Below, piece by piece: positions 17,532-25,987 of a DNA stretch of 64,000 nucleotides (position 1 is its first letter; each line of letters opens with the position of its first letter). The stretch is from Paenibacillus silviterrae (GTDB lineage: Bacteria > Bacillota > Bacilli > Paenibacillales > NBRC-103111). Where the stretch lies: contig NZ_JASKUT010000001.1 in assembly GCF_030167925.1 (NCBI RefSeq), positions 3,410,001-3,474,000 on the forward strand. Direction: 5' to 3'. Position numbers and translations under genes: made by a program. The notes beneath the pieces are model-generated. The model was not told the origin of the DNA and ran no database searches. It saw only the letters and a list, made by a program, of their open reading frames with translations.

Positions 17532-18515
17532 TTATTGAACAAACGGGAACAGCAGCTTCTGGTTCTCCAGCCAGAACATGTTCTCCCGGTCGATTACCTT
17601 CGTTCCGGTATCCGTACGCGCGGGGACCTTCCGCCCCTCTAACACATCAACGGCATGCTTAACGCCAAGGTATCCCATGCTGAACGGGTTCTGCACAATG
17701 GTCGCTTGAATCACGCCTTCCTGCAGCAGCTCTACCTCCTCCGGCGTACTGTCGAACGTAACGAGCTTGACCTTGCCTCCGAGTCCCAGCCGCTCCATCT
17801 CCTGGGCCACACCGAGGGAGGACACCGCATTGAGTGCGACGATTCCTTGCAGCTTGGGGAAACGTTCCACCCAGCTTCTCGTTACCTCCGCGCAGGACGT
17901 GCCCACAGAGTAGCAGTGGTCCACTGCGACCACCTCGATGTTCGGCCGCCGCTCCAGCACCTCCAGCACGCCCTGCCGGCGCTGCTCCCCGTTGCGCGGT
18001 CCTGCGCCGAAGCTCATCACGGCAACCTGGCCGCGTTGTCCGATCAGCTCCGCCAGCCGCATCGCCGCTTGCCGCCCGGCCTCGACATTGTCGATGCCAA
18101 TGAAGCTTTTCACCTTAGGTGAATCGACCTCCGCATCAATGTTGATCACGGGAAGGCCTCGGCTGACGGCACGATCTACTGCGGGAGCGACGCCTTTGTA
18201 ATCGTTGGCGGCGACGATCAGCACGTCCGTTTTCCCGCTTGCCGCCACTTGATCGATCAGCGCTGCCTGCCCTTGAACATCCTCCTCGCTGGCTGGGCTC
18301 ACCACCTCCAGGGTAACGGCCATCTCCTTCGCCGCCGCCTCCGCACCCAGCCTCACGGTCTTCCAATAGTCGATCTGCTGCATGCGGGCTACGAGCGTAA
18401 CCCGAGGTCTTTCCCCGAGCGGATCCTTCCCGCTCCCCCCGAGACCTGGGCCGCAGGCGGAAACCAAGGTCAGCAGCAGCACTGCCATCCATAGCTGGAT
18501 CAGACGAGCCGTCAT
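17532..18515 (-). CDS. sugar-binding lipoprotein of a three-component sensor
   Basis: A 327-residue protein with a lipoprotein signal (LLLTLVSAC before GPGLGG) and a type-I sugar-binding fold (RVTLVARMQQIDYWKTVRLGAE, DVLIVAANDYKGVAPAVDRA, VVAVDHCYSVGTSC). The first codon overlaps the stop of the histidine kinase gene by 4 bases, so it is made with the kinase. It is distinct from the transporter's own binding protein. In Geobacillus AraPST such an extra sugar-binding protein works with a YesM/YesN-like pair to sense arabinose. By analogy this one presents a sugar to the kinase; that function is inferred. Confidence 0.85.
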   Translation of the reverse strand: MTARLIQLWMAVLLLTLVSACGPGLGGSGKDPLGERPRVTLVARMQQIDYWKTVRLGAEAAAKEMAVTLEVVSPASEEDVQGQAALIDQVAASGKTDVLIVAANDYKGVAPAVDRAVSRGLPVINIDAEVDSPKVKSFIGIDNVEAGRQAAMRLAELIGQRGQVAVMSFGAGPRNGEQRRQGVLEVLERRPNIEVVAVDHCYSVGTSCAEVTRSWVERFPKLQGIVALNAVSSLGVAQEMERLGLGGKVKLVTFDSTPEEVELLQEGVIQATIVQNPFSMGYLGVKHAVDVLEGRKVPARTDTGTKVIDRENMFWLENQKLLFPFVQ

Positions 18516-20344
18516 TCCTTTCGTCCCCCCTCACGCAGAAGCGGCAGCCATAAGGTAACGGTCGTACCTTCTTCCGGCTCGCTTTCCATCACCAGGCCGT
18601 AAGGCTCGCCATAGCGCAGTCGAATCCGTTCATGTACATTCTTCACGCCTACTCCGGAGCCGTCGCCGCGGGTAGTCGAATCGTTAGTCTTCCCGTTCGC
18701 AGGGCTTCCGTCCAAGCCATACAGCTCCTGCCGGATTTCCCTTAAGCGTTCTTCGCGGATCCCGAGTCCGTTATCCCGAACCTGGAAGCGAAGCTTCCCG
18801 TCACAGACATCGGCGCGGACTTCAATGCGCCCGGGGTCCGGCATCAGCTCGACGCCATGATAGATCGCGTTCTCTACCAGCGGCTGAAGGAGCAGCTTCA
18901 TCGTGAGAAGCCCCGTCACCTGCTCGTCAGCGGTAATTTGAAATTCGAACTGATTTTTGTACCGCACCTTTTGAATGATCAAATAGTTCCGCACATGATC
19001 GAGCTCGTCGGCAACGGGGATGATATTTTGCCCGCGGCTCAAGCTGATTCGGAAAAATTTGGACAACGAGGTGATCATCGTAACGACATCCTCCCCTTTG
19101 CCGCTGCCCGCCATGCGCACAACCGTATTCAAAGTATTATAAAGAAAATGGGGATTGATCTGAGATTGGAGCACCTCGAGCTCGCTTCGCCGCTTGGCCT
19201 CCTGCTCTCTGATATTTTGCTCCACCAGCTCACCGATACGTCCTACCATGACGTTGAACTGCCGCGACAAGCGACCGACTTCATCCTCCCCGCCGACGGG
19301 CACATGGAGGTCGAAGTCTCCCTGCTCCACACGCCTCATGGATCGTTCCAGCCGCTTGATCGGCCTCGAAATGCGGGCGGACATGAAGGCCGAGATGAGG
19401 AGCACAAACACAATGACGACAACCAGCAGCCAAACCATAAAGCCGCTGATTTCCTTTCGCGCGGTCATGATTTCATCCATATAGGAGACGCCGACGATTT
19501 TCCAGCCGACGCCGGAAACCGTCTTGATCGTGACCAGCCGCCTCTCTCCCCCCTGCTCGTCGGTAAAGCTTCCGTAAGCATACCTCAGCACTTGCTCCAC
19601 ATTCTCGTATTTCAGCCCGATATAGATCAGCTGCTGCTGGGGATGGTAAATCATGTTGCCCGCACCTTCGTCGATAATGTAGACGTAGCCTTTGTTCCCT
19701 AAGCTTACTCTCCTGCACAGCTCGTCGATCGTACTAAAATTGATGTCGACCAGCAGCACGGCATTCTCCGTCCGCCCCGCACGCACCACGGGAACGACCT
19801 TCGTCATCGAGACGACCCACTTATACTGGCCCTTATACAAATTCTGAATATGGGGGAGGGAAAACGTCAAAGAATTCGGACGGTCCAGCGCCGCCTGGAA
19901 CCAGCCTTGCTCCCGCAGGCGGAGCCCCTCGCGCATTCCTCCGCTTGGCAGGCTGAAGATCGGCTCTCCGTCCATCGTCAGCAGGGTCATCGAAACGAGA
20001 TCCTTCCGGGTGCCCGCGATGGTCTCGAACGGCTCTAGCAAGGCCGGCTCTCCCCCCGAACCGATCCCGGTATCGCGAAGCCGCTGCTCAAGCGCCCCGA
20101 ACACATCCGTCATTCCGCGAAGATAGAGCTCCAAGTTGTAATTGACCTGTTCCACAATCTGCTGGTTGCTAAGATGGGCATTCCGCTCCGCGGTCTCGGC
20201 GAATTTATCGTACAAAATGACGCTGACGACGATCATGACCCCTAAGGTAATGACCGTGAAGGAGAATGTGAGAATCAGCTGAATGCTCTTGACCTTCCAT
20301 AGGTTATGCAGCGAAAATAGCCATCGCCGGAGCCTGTCTCTCAT
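18512..20344 (-). CDS. YesM-family sensor histidine kinase
   Basis: This 610-residue protein has one helix near residues 20-42, an extracellular dCache-like sensor (about 45-300) and a second helix (about 300-322). HAMP follows (RISRPIKRLERSMRRVEQGD), then the LytS/YesM phosphoacceptor motif INPHFLYNTLN and an ATPase domain with LVENAIYHG and DNGLGI. It should phosphorylate the response regulator encoded 4 bases upstream. Co-expression with a sugar-binding lipoprotein suggests that liganded lipoprotein is its signal. This is the regular length and order for the family. Confidence 0.94.
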   Translation of the reverse strand: MRDRLRRWLFSLHNLWKVKSIQLILTFSFTVITLGVMIVVSVILYDKFAETAERNAHLSNQQIVEQVNYNLELYLRGMTDVFGALEQRLRDTGIGSGGEPALLEPFETIAGTRKDLVSMTLLTMDGEPIFSLPSGGMREGLRLREQGWFQAALDRPNSLTFSLPHIQNLYKGQYKWVVSMTKVVPVVRAGRTENAVLLVDINFSTIDELCRRVSLGNKGYVYIIDEGAGNMIYHPQQQLIYIGLKYENVEQVLRYAYGSFTDEQGGERRLVTIKTVSGVGWKIVGVSYMDEIMTARKEISGFMVWLLVVVIVFVLLISAFMSARISRPIKRLERSMRRVEQGDFDLHVPVGGEDEVGRLSRQFNVMVGRIGELVEQNIREQEAKRRSELEVLQSQINPHFLYNTLNTVVRMAGSGKGEDVVTMITSLSKFFRISLSRGQNIIPVADELDHVRNYLIIQKVRYKNQFEFQITADEQVTGLLTMKLLLQPLVENAIYHGVELMPDPGRIEVRADVCDGKLRFQVRDNGLGIREERLREIRQELYGLDGSPANGKTNDSTTRGDGSGVGVKNVHERIRLRYGEPYGLVMESEPEEGTTVTLWLPLLREGGRKE

Positions 20345-20348
20345 TCGC

Positions 20349-21995
20349 TCACCCCCCGTGGCCCTGCGTCATGCTCTCCCGGTACTCCTTGGGCGACATT
20401 CCGCAGCTTTTGCGGAACGCGTAGCTAAAGTAGTTCGGTTCGGCATATCCTACCTTCTCCGCAATTTCAAAGGCCTTCAGCTCCGTTGTGCGAAGCAACT
20501 CCTTCGCGGCTTCCATACGCATTTGAATCAAATAGCTGCCGAAGGTCATTTTCGTTTCCTTCTTAAATAAGGTGCTGAAGTACCCCGCGCTGATGTGCAG
20601 GTGCTGGCAAAGCTTATTGATCGTGATATCCGGGTCGTGATATTGGGCCTTCATGTAGGCAAGGGCCTGCTCGATCAGGCTTTTGTACGTATGCTGCCGA
20701 TTGCTGGCGATCTGGCTCATCAACCGGCCGCACAGGCCAAGAATCCATTGCTTGGCCTCCTCCGTGTGTGTGAAACGCCCGATCTCCACAAACGGGTTGA
20801 AGTCGGCTCCGACAACCGGCTCTAGAGCCGCACCCGAATCCTTAGCAGCCCTGAGAATGGCAGTAACGATCTCGAACAAGTAAATCTGCAGATCCGTAAT
20901 CGACACAGGCGTGTCGGCAATGCCCAGAAACATAGCGTCCATAATCTCACGCAGCTCCTGCGCCGTACCTACCTTGAGCGTTCGGATCAGAGACTGCTCC
21001 TTCAGCTCGTCGAACCGCAGCTTCTCCAGCACCCTCGTTTCCACGTCCTCAATATAGATCGAACGGTTATTGCCCAGCAGCAGCCGATAATCCAATGCCA
21101 GCACCGCATCCTTGTAGGAATATGCCACGTTCGTCAGCTCTGAAGCGGCAGTCCCTACCCCTATAGTCACCGTAAAACGAAGATACTTTTCGATGCTCTG
21201 GCGAACCTCCTCAAGCGCACTTAGCGTTCGTTTCAGCGCCTCCTCCTTATCCCCCTCATCGATCGTCAGAACCGCAAGCTGATCGCCCACCAAAGCGACG
21301 ATCCCCAGACGATGCTTCTCAACAATCTCATCCGCGATGTTGCGAACGGCGAAGAGCTTCAGCTCCATATCCTTCGAAGAACGAAGAGATTGCTCCCCTC
21401 CCAGGACAACCCCGTCCTCTTGCAAGTGGTCAATGCTGATGACCGAAACGACGTAGCTGCGGCCGCTAAGCGCCAGACCATAGCTTGCGGATTTCCGTTC
21501 GATCTCTTTACCGGGCAGCCTCCTGGTAAGGAGCGAAGCCAGAAACACCTCCCGAAGCACGGGCAGACTTTCCCGGTAGTGCACCTGTAACGTTTGCACA
21601 TTCTCCCTTTGAGCCGTTTCCTCGTCAATCTGAGACTTGATTCTGCCTAGTACCTGGACAAGCTCTTGCGCGGAGAAGGGCTTCAGCAAATACTCGTCGA
21701 TATGCAGCTTCACCGCTTTACGGGCATACTCGAACTCGTCAAAGCCGGTCAAAATGATGATCTTCATCACCGGATACCGTTCCCGAATCCATTCCGACAG
21801 CACCATTCCGTCCATGAACGGCATTTTGATGTCCGTCACCACCACATCCGGTACGGAGCGCTCGATGAGCTCACAGGCCTCTTTCCCGTTCTCCGCCGTA
21901 TCGATGATCTCGAAGCCGCAGGCCGCCCAGTCGATCTCCTGGACCAGCCCCTCCCGGACATCCTCCTCGTCCTCCACTAAGATCAGCTTATACAT
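20349..21995 (-). CDS. YesN-family response regulator with AraC-type output domain
   Basis: A 548-residue protein. The receiver domain (1-120) has acidic residues in VEDEEDV, phosphoacceptor D55 in VVTDIKMP and the switch lysine K105 in LLKPFS. A long middle region (about 130-420), typical of YesN proteins, precedes two AraC helix-turn-helix units at the C-terminus (ITINKLCQHLHISAGYFSTLFK and AFEIAEKVGYAEPNYFSYAFRK). GGGAGG precedes the ATG. It is first in the operon with the kinase and the sugar-binding lipoprotein. The nearby 21-bp direct repeats before mglB fit its expected target. Confidence 0.93.
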   Translation of the reverse strand: MYKLILVEDEEDVREGLVQEIDWAACGFEIIDTAENGKEACELIERSVPDVVVTDIKMPFMDGMVLSEWIRERYPVMKIIILTGFDEFEYARKAVKLHIDEYLLKPFSAQELVQVLGRIKSQIDEETAQRENVQTLQVHYRESLPVLREVFLASLLTRRLPGKEIERKSASYGLALSGRSYVVSVISIDHLQEDGVVLGGEQSLRSSKDMELKLFAVRNIADEIVEKHRLGIVALVGDQLAVLTIDEGDKEEALKRTLSALEEVRQSIEKYLRFTVTIGVGTAASELTNVAYSYKDAVLALDYRLLLGNNRSIYIEDVETRVLEKLRFDELKEQSLIRTLKVGTAQELREIMDAMFLGIADTPVSITDLQIYLFEIVTAILRAAKDSGAALEPVVGADFNPFVEIGRFTHTEEAKQWILGLCGRLMSQIASNRQHTYKSLIEQALAYMKAQYHDPDITINKLCQHLHISAGYFSTLFKKETKMTFGSYLIQMRMEAAKELLRTTELKAFEIAEKVGYAEPNYFSYAFRKSCGMSPKEYRESMTQGHGG

Positions 21996-22019
21996 CGGCA
22001 GCCTCCCTTCCTCTTCGTA

Positions 22020-22032
22020 ATAACCAGGTTAT
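22020..22032. promoter_or_regulatory. short palindrome before the sensor operon
   Basis: ATAACC-A-GGTTAT is a perfect 6-bp inverted repeat with one central base, located 25-37 bases upstream of the response regulator start. It could be an operator or an mRNA leader feature. No regulator is assigned. Confidence 0.3.
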
Positions 22033-22457
22033 AAGAACAGCTTCGACCCATGTGTAGGCCAGGGCCTGCCATCATTGAATGCATAATTCTGCTAAAACGC
22101 AGCTTTTTAATGGTTTGAAATCAAAAACAAGAAGATTTCTGCGTATGCACAACATTCCAGGGCCATTTGCCTCGTTTTCAGCCATTGCTCTCTCTCAAAG
22201 ATGCCTATTCTCGCAAATCCTGTTCCGAACATCGTCTGGGATCGTGGATTTCTGCTCTGGAAGTCAATTTCATATTTAAAAAGCCCTTGTGGAATAAGGT
22301 TATCCGGCATACAAAAGCAGGAGTACCTCCCCACATTCTCGAAGTTAAGGTTACCAAATCAAATGGCACGGGCAACACGAAGGCGCAAAAAAACGGGCTT
22401 TTGTCGATCTCGAACTAAATGTACAACTCGAAATCGGTAACCTGTGGCAGATAGATG
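22033..22457. other. intergenic region without a recognisable gene
   Basis: This 425-base spacer lies between the response regulator and the repeat array. Several short frames exist on both strands, but none has a good ribosome site or a protein-like composition. It presumably holds the promoter of the sensor operon; no clear -35/-10 pair was identified. Confidence 0.5.
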
Positions 22458-22510
22458 GCGTTACAGGGCGTCTGGCGCTTAACACGGCCCGGTAATGGTC
22501 CCTGTAACGT
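22458..22510. repeat. hairpin unit A of a 113-bp tandem repeat
   Basis: CGTTACAGGG (22459-22468) and CCCTGTAACG (22500-22509) are perfect inverted arms around a 31-base loop. The loop contains CTGGCGCTTAACACGGCC, which is shared with units B and C on the other side of the insertion element. The arm sequence differs from unit B, but pairing is kept. Once the element and one target copy are removed, this unit lies exactly 113 bases from unit B. Confidence 0.8.
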
Positions 22511-22519
22511 TATGAAATC

Positions 22520-24036
22520 CACTAACGATGCACACAACCTAACATGCAACGAATTGAAACAAGTTACATGAGTTATCCACAGAAATTAACATAAATTTAC
22601 ATGATGTATTTTACCATAGAAGCTAAAAGTCGAATCTGCATCTGTTATGACGCGTATTACCATTAAATGGTTATTCTGGTTTTAGTTCCAGCGTTTGATC
22701 CCTTTCTGGGGTTCGTACTTCCGTCCGCTCTTACCCTCCACTTTCTGTCGTCCCTTGGATACTTTTGTGGGCGGTTTGAACAGCTCTTGCAAAAACTGCT
22801 CCCATGGATGAAAAAGATAAATTCTCATTGTCTTTAGTATCTCCCACTGGCTCTTATCAGTTTGCAATTCGAGTTTTACAAGCAAGCTAAGAGCGAAAGC
22901 AATGAGTGACATAAATAATTGATTCCATACCGCATGGGGAGCCTTGCCGTGGATACGTACCAGATTTAAGTGTTGCTTTACCCATTTAAAGAAGATCTCA
23001 ATTTTCCACCGATTTTTGTAAATGAGCGCCACTTCTGTTGCTGTCAGATCCCACCGAGACGTTAGGATGCGGTACCGTCTTTCGTGCTCATCTACAAACT
23101 CCACCAGACGAAGGGGCATGGTAGTCTTGTTTGAAAGCACATCCACATCTCGCAGGATCTGGTGATTACCTGGAGACTTGGGAACTTCGCGCCCGGTTCC
23201 TTCGACCGGGTACAGTGTGAGCCGGTCTCTTACACGAACCACAAACCGGATTCCGTCGGATACCCATTTTTCAAAGTGCTCGCACTTCTCGTAGCCCCGG
23301 TCCATGACGTAGGTTACATCGTCATCCAACGTTAGCTCCTGAACGACCTTGTTTTCCTGAACGTTCGAGGTTGAGGCAATCACCTTGTTTGGAAACACAG
23401 TGTCCGGATCAGCCACAACAAGTCGGACATGAAGTCGAACTGCTGTTTTCTTTGAACCGCAGCGAGCCCAGCACCCTAGAAGTGACGGAAGTGAAATATC
23501 CGTCGCGTCGATTAGATGTAATCGCCCAATACTTGGCGTAATCCCTGTTTTATGCCCCGTTTTTCGATCAATTTGGGAAATGAGGTGGTAAAACAACGAC
23601 TCAAGCGAACCCGTGCAAATCGATTCTGTCTTTCGGGATAACTGAGAAGCACTTATGGACTCCAGTCCGATCGCCTTTTGTAGCTCTGGGTGGGCTCTCA
23701 GTTGAATGGGGATGACATCGTAGGATGCTAGTTGTAACAGTTGAGAGATGACGTGCAGCTCGATGGCCGTGCCTGTGAAAAATTTTCTGGTCCGATGATC
23801 ATCGAAGGTTGATCGGAAGCCCGAGATATCCAATACTTTTAAACATTGACAAATGACTCGAATCGCTTTATTGTTATCCATGGGTTGGCTCCTTACTTGG
23901 AGAAATGATGGATAACGCGTCATTCTCTACAGTAAGGGCCTTTTTCTTTTTTGTCCATGAAATTAAAAACTATAAATTACATTTTAAGTTAGTTTTAAAG
24001 CTCCATATCCGTGTTAGGTTTGATGCATAGTTAGTG
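22520..24036 (-). mobile_element. complete IS4-family insertion sequence, 1517 bp
   Basis: The left end (22520-22544, beginning CACTAAC and ending CCTAACA) and the right end (24012-24036, beginning TGTTAGG and ending GTTAGTG) are inverted repeats matching at 22 of 25 positions. A 9-bp target duplication TATGAAATC flanks it at 22511-22519 and 24037-24045. Inside is one intact transposase gene with the IS4 YREK signature. The exact duplication and intact frame indicate a fairly recent insertion into the tandem repeat array. Confidence 0.9.
22682..23881 (-). CDS. IS4-family DDE transposase
   Basis: The start is the ATG at 23881 behind AAGGAG, giving 399 residues. DDE motifs are visible: LIDATDIS (first Asp, about residue 125), TYVMDRGYEK (second Asp) and YKNRWKIEIFFKWVK, which fits the Y-(2)-R-(3)-E-(6)-K signature exactly. 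It would cut and join the ends of the surrounding element. No frameshift or stop interrupts it, so it is probably active. An upstream in-frame ATG at 23923 lacks a ribosome site. Confidence 0.95.
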   Translation of the reverse strand: MDNNKAIRVICQCLKVLDISGFRSTFDDHRTRKFFTGTAIELHVISQLLQLASYDVIPIQLRAHPELQKAIGLESISASQLSRKTESICTGSLESLFYHLISQIDRKTGHKTGITPSIGRLHLIDATDISLPSLLGCWARCGSKKTAVRLHVRLVVADPDTVFPNKVIASTSNVQENKVVQELTLDDDVTYVMDRGYEKCEHFEKWVSDGIRFVVRVRDRLTLYPVEGTGREVPKSPGNHQILRDVDVLSNKTTMPLRLVEFVDEHERRYRILTSRWDLTATEVALIYKNRWKIEIFFKWVKQHLNLVRIHGKAPHAVWNQLFMSLIAFALSLLVKLELQTDKSQWEILKTMRIYLFHPWEQFLQELFKPPTKVSKGRQKVEGKSGRKYEPQKGIKRWN

Positions 24037-24045
24037 TATGAAATC
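24037..24045. repeat. right copy of the 9-bp target duplication
   Basis: TATGAAATC repeats the 9 bases at 22511-22519 immediately outside the left end of the insertion element. Confidence 0.85.
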
Positions 24046-24262
24046 ACCTTACTGTACCCAAAATGTGTTCATCTGCCACTGTAAGATGAAAAAATCGCGT
24101 TACAATGAGCCTGGTTGTTAACACGGCCCCGTAACGCTCCTTGTAACGTTATGAAATCACCTTACTGTACCCAAAATGTGTTCATCTGCCACCGTAAGAT
24201 GAAAAAATCGCGTTACAGGCGTCTGGCGCTTATATCGGGCCGGTAATGTTCTTTGTAAAGTT
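24037..24262. repeat. tandem 113-bp repeats with hairpin units B and C
   Basis: 24038-24104 and 24151-24217 are identical except for one base over 67 positions, offset 113. Unit B has arms CGTTACAA (24098-24105) and TTGTAACG (24141-24148), plus an inner GAGC/GCTC pair. Unit C (24211-24260) keeps only TTACA/TGTAA. Arms change between units A and B while pairing is maintained, which suggests that the RNA or DNA structure matters. No protein is encoded. Confidence 0.85.
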
Positions 24263-24384
24263 ATGAAAAATCATCTTAATGGGCAGAATTCGCAAGCAGA
24301 TTGCGCTGCCAAAGCTCAATTTGTGCGATTGAAGTCAATATTATTATGCAATTGAGCATCGTGCCAAGAGGAAGCTTTTCTTGA

Positions 24385-24432
24385 AACATTAGAATCCTTG
24401 AGCTCCGCTCAAAACTTACAAATTCTAATGTT
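24385..24432. repeat. nested inverted repeats in the spacer before csoR terminator
   Basis: AACATTAGAAT (24385-24395) pairs with ATTCTAATGTT (24422-24432), and inside it TTGAGC (24398-24403) pairs with GCTCAA (24407-24412). The two stems stack into one long hairpin. It has no U-tract on either side and lies in a gene-free stretch. The role is unknown. Confidence 0.55.
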
Positions 24433-24437
24433 ATAAA

Positions 24438-24474
24438 GAAAGTCCCGGAAGAGAACGCTACCCCCGGGACTTTC
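24438..24474 (-). terminator. terminator of csoR
   Basis: GAAAGTCCCGG (24438-24448) and CCGGGACTTTC (24464-24474) form an 11-bp stem, followed on the minus strand by TTTATAAC. It starts 3 bases past the csoR stop. The structure is also plausible in the other direction. Confidence 0.75.
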
Positions 24475-24476
24475 GA

Positions 24477-24836
24477 TTATTTCATCAGCTTGCTCATCGT
24501 CTTGAGCAGCTCCTCAATCACTTCTTCATCGCCCTGCTCCAGCCTCTCCACCACGCAGCTGCGCATGTGGCCCTCGAGCAAAATCCGGCCCACGCTGTTA
24601 AGCGCCGACTGGATCGCCGCGATCTGGTTCAGCACATCGTCGCAATAGGTGTCCTTCTCGATCATCCCCTTCACGCCGCGAATCTGACCTTCGATCCGGT
24701 TCAGCCGGGATACCAGATTATCCTTCACCTTCTGCGAATGGTGGCTGCGCCTATCGCCCTCGGTATGACAGCAGTTCTCCCCCTGTTCAGGCGTTGCCGC
24801 TGGCGTATCCGCCGCCGGCTTGGACTCTAATTCCAT
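24477..24836 (-). CDS. csoR: CsoR-family copper-sensing repressor
   Basis: From the ATG at 24836 the protein has 119 residues; a GTG at 24845 is an alternative with a worse spaced ribosome site. The conserved all-helical core contains NRIEGQIRGVKGMIEKDTYCDDV and EGHMRSCVVE. C65, H90 and C94 have the 25- and 4-residue spacing of the C36-H61-C65 copper site of M. tuberculosis CsoR. Members release DNA when they bind Cu(I). The N-terminal 35 residues are longer than usual and contain NCCHTEGDRRSHHSQ, possibly extra metal ligands. No copA, copZ or other copper gene is adjacent, which is unusual. Confidence 0.9.
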   Translation of the reverse strand: MELESKPAADTPAATPEQGENCCHTEGDRRSHHSQKVKDNLVSRLNRIEGQIRGVKGMIEKDTYCDDVLNQIAAIQSALNSVGRILLEGHMRSCVVERLEQGDEEVIEELLKTMSKLMK

Positions 24837-24927
24837 GCGCTTCACTCACCTTCCGTTCGGGTTTGTACCTTATGGTTGCCTCTATTATACCGTTCCCTGG
24901 GGCCTCCCGGCAATGCGCAGGCGCAGC

Positions 24928-25944
24928 TTACAACGAAACCTTGCGGCCTTCCTTCGCACTCTCCAGCGCTCCGTAGACCATGGCCATGCTTCGGAGATTG
25001 TCCGTGCAGACCGTTTCCGGCTTACGCCCTTCCTGCAGAGCGGCGAACATCTCGTCCAGGCAGCCTGCATGACCGCTGCTGCCCTTCCACTCCAGCTCCG
25101 CTTCCACCCGGCGGAATTTGCTGGAGAAGCCCGCAGCGGCATCAGGATCCTTGACCTCCGCATAAGGGGCTGCCGTCCCGTCCCATAATGCCGTTCCCTT
25201 GCTGCCGGAGATGCGCCAGTTCGCCTCCCAGGAGGTAGGATTGCCCTCGGAGGCCCAAGAGCCACGGTAACAGAACACCCCGCCGTCGGCATATTCAAAA
25301 ATGCAAACCGCCGCCGCGTTCCCCGCATACCATGAACCCGCCGGGTTAAATTCGTGACAATACACCGAAATCGGGTCCTTCCCTGTAATAAACCGCGCCT
25401 GATCGAACGTGTGGATCGCCATGTCGAGCAGCAAGGGACTTTCCATCGCGTCGCGGAACCCGCCGAAATGAGGCCCAAGGAAGAAGTCCGCATTCACAAA
25501 GCCGATCTCGCCAATCGTGCCGGACGAAACAAGACTGCGGAAGGCGCGGATCTGAGGGTTGTAGCGGCGGTTTTGCATCACCGCATAGGTGCGCCCGGAT
25601 GCTTCAGCCTGCCCGACGATCCGTCTCGCATCCTCCATCGAGGTGGCCATCGGCTTCTCGCCAAACACATGGCAGCCGTGTTCTAGCGCTTTTGCCGTTA
25701 CGGTCGTATGACTCTCGGGGATCGTAACGTCGAATACCAGATTCGCCCCTCCTTCACGGATCGCCTCCGAAACATCTGTATAAGCTCCGCAGCTGAGGCC
25801 GTAAGCGGCAGCCATCTTCTCGGCCTGCTCCTTATACAGATCCACCAGCCCGACGATCTCCGCATCCTCTCGCTTAACTGCATACTCGATCCAGGCCTTG
25901 GACATCCCGCCGCAGCCGGCCACAACAATTCGATAAGGCTTCAT
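24928..25944 (-). CDS. Gfo/Idh/MocA-family oxidoreductase
   Basis: The ATG at 25944 is 9 bases after AAGGAG, giving 338 residues. The Rossmann motif is VVAGCGGMSKAWI, and the family EKP motif is in FGEKPMATSMEDA. The C-terminal half is the alpha/beta dimerisation domain with RYNPQIRAFRSLV and MAIHTFDQARFITG. Such enzymes oxidise or reduce sugars, inositols or sugar acids with bound NAD(P). It appears to be a single gene, close upstream of csoR but without evident functional relation. The substrate is unknown. Confidence 0.92.
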   Translation of the reverse strand: MKPYRIVVAGCGGMSKAWIEYAVKREDAEIVGLVDLYKEQAEKMAAAYGLSCGAYTDVSEAIREGGANLVFDVTIPESHTTVTAKALEHGCHVFGEKPMATSMEDARRIVGQAEASGRTYAVMQNRRYNPQIRAFRSLVSSGTIGEIGFVNADFFLGPHFGGFRDAMESPLLLDMAIHTFDQARFITGKDPISVYCHEFNPAGSWYAGNAAAVCIFEYADGGVFCYRGSWASEGNPTSWEANWRISGSKGTALWDGTAAPYAEVKDPDAAAGFSSKFRRVEAELEWKGSSGHAGCLDEMFAALQEGRKPETVCTDNLRSMAMVYGALESAKEGRKVSL

Positions 25945-25987
25945 GGTCATCGTCTCCTTTTATTGGGAACGGTTTCTTTTCCTCATT

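Noticed and set aside
22079..22440. Several short frames on both strands between the response regulator and the repeat array
   Set aside because: No ribosome sites, AT-biased random composition, and mutual overlap.
24037..24262. CRISPR array
   Set aside because: Only two to three units of 113 bp, with no 25-40 bp repeat/spacer alternation and no cas genes; the repeat includes the spacer.
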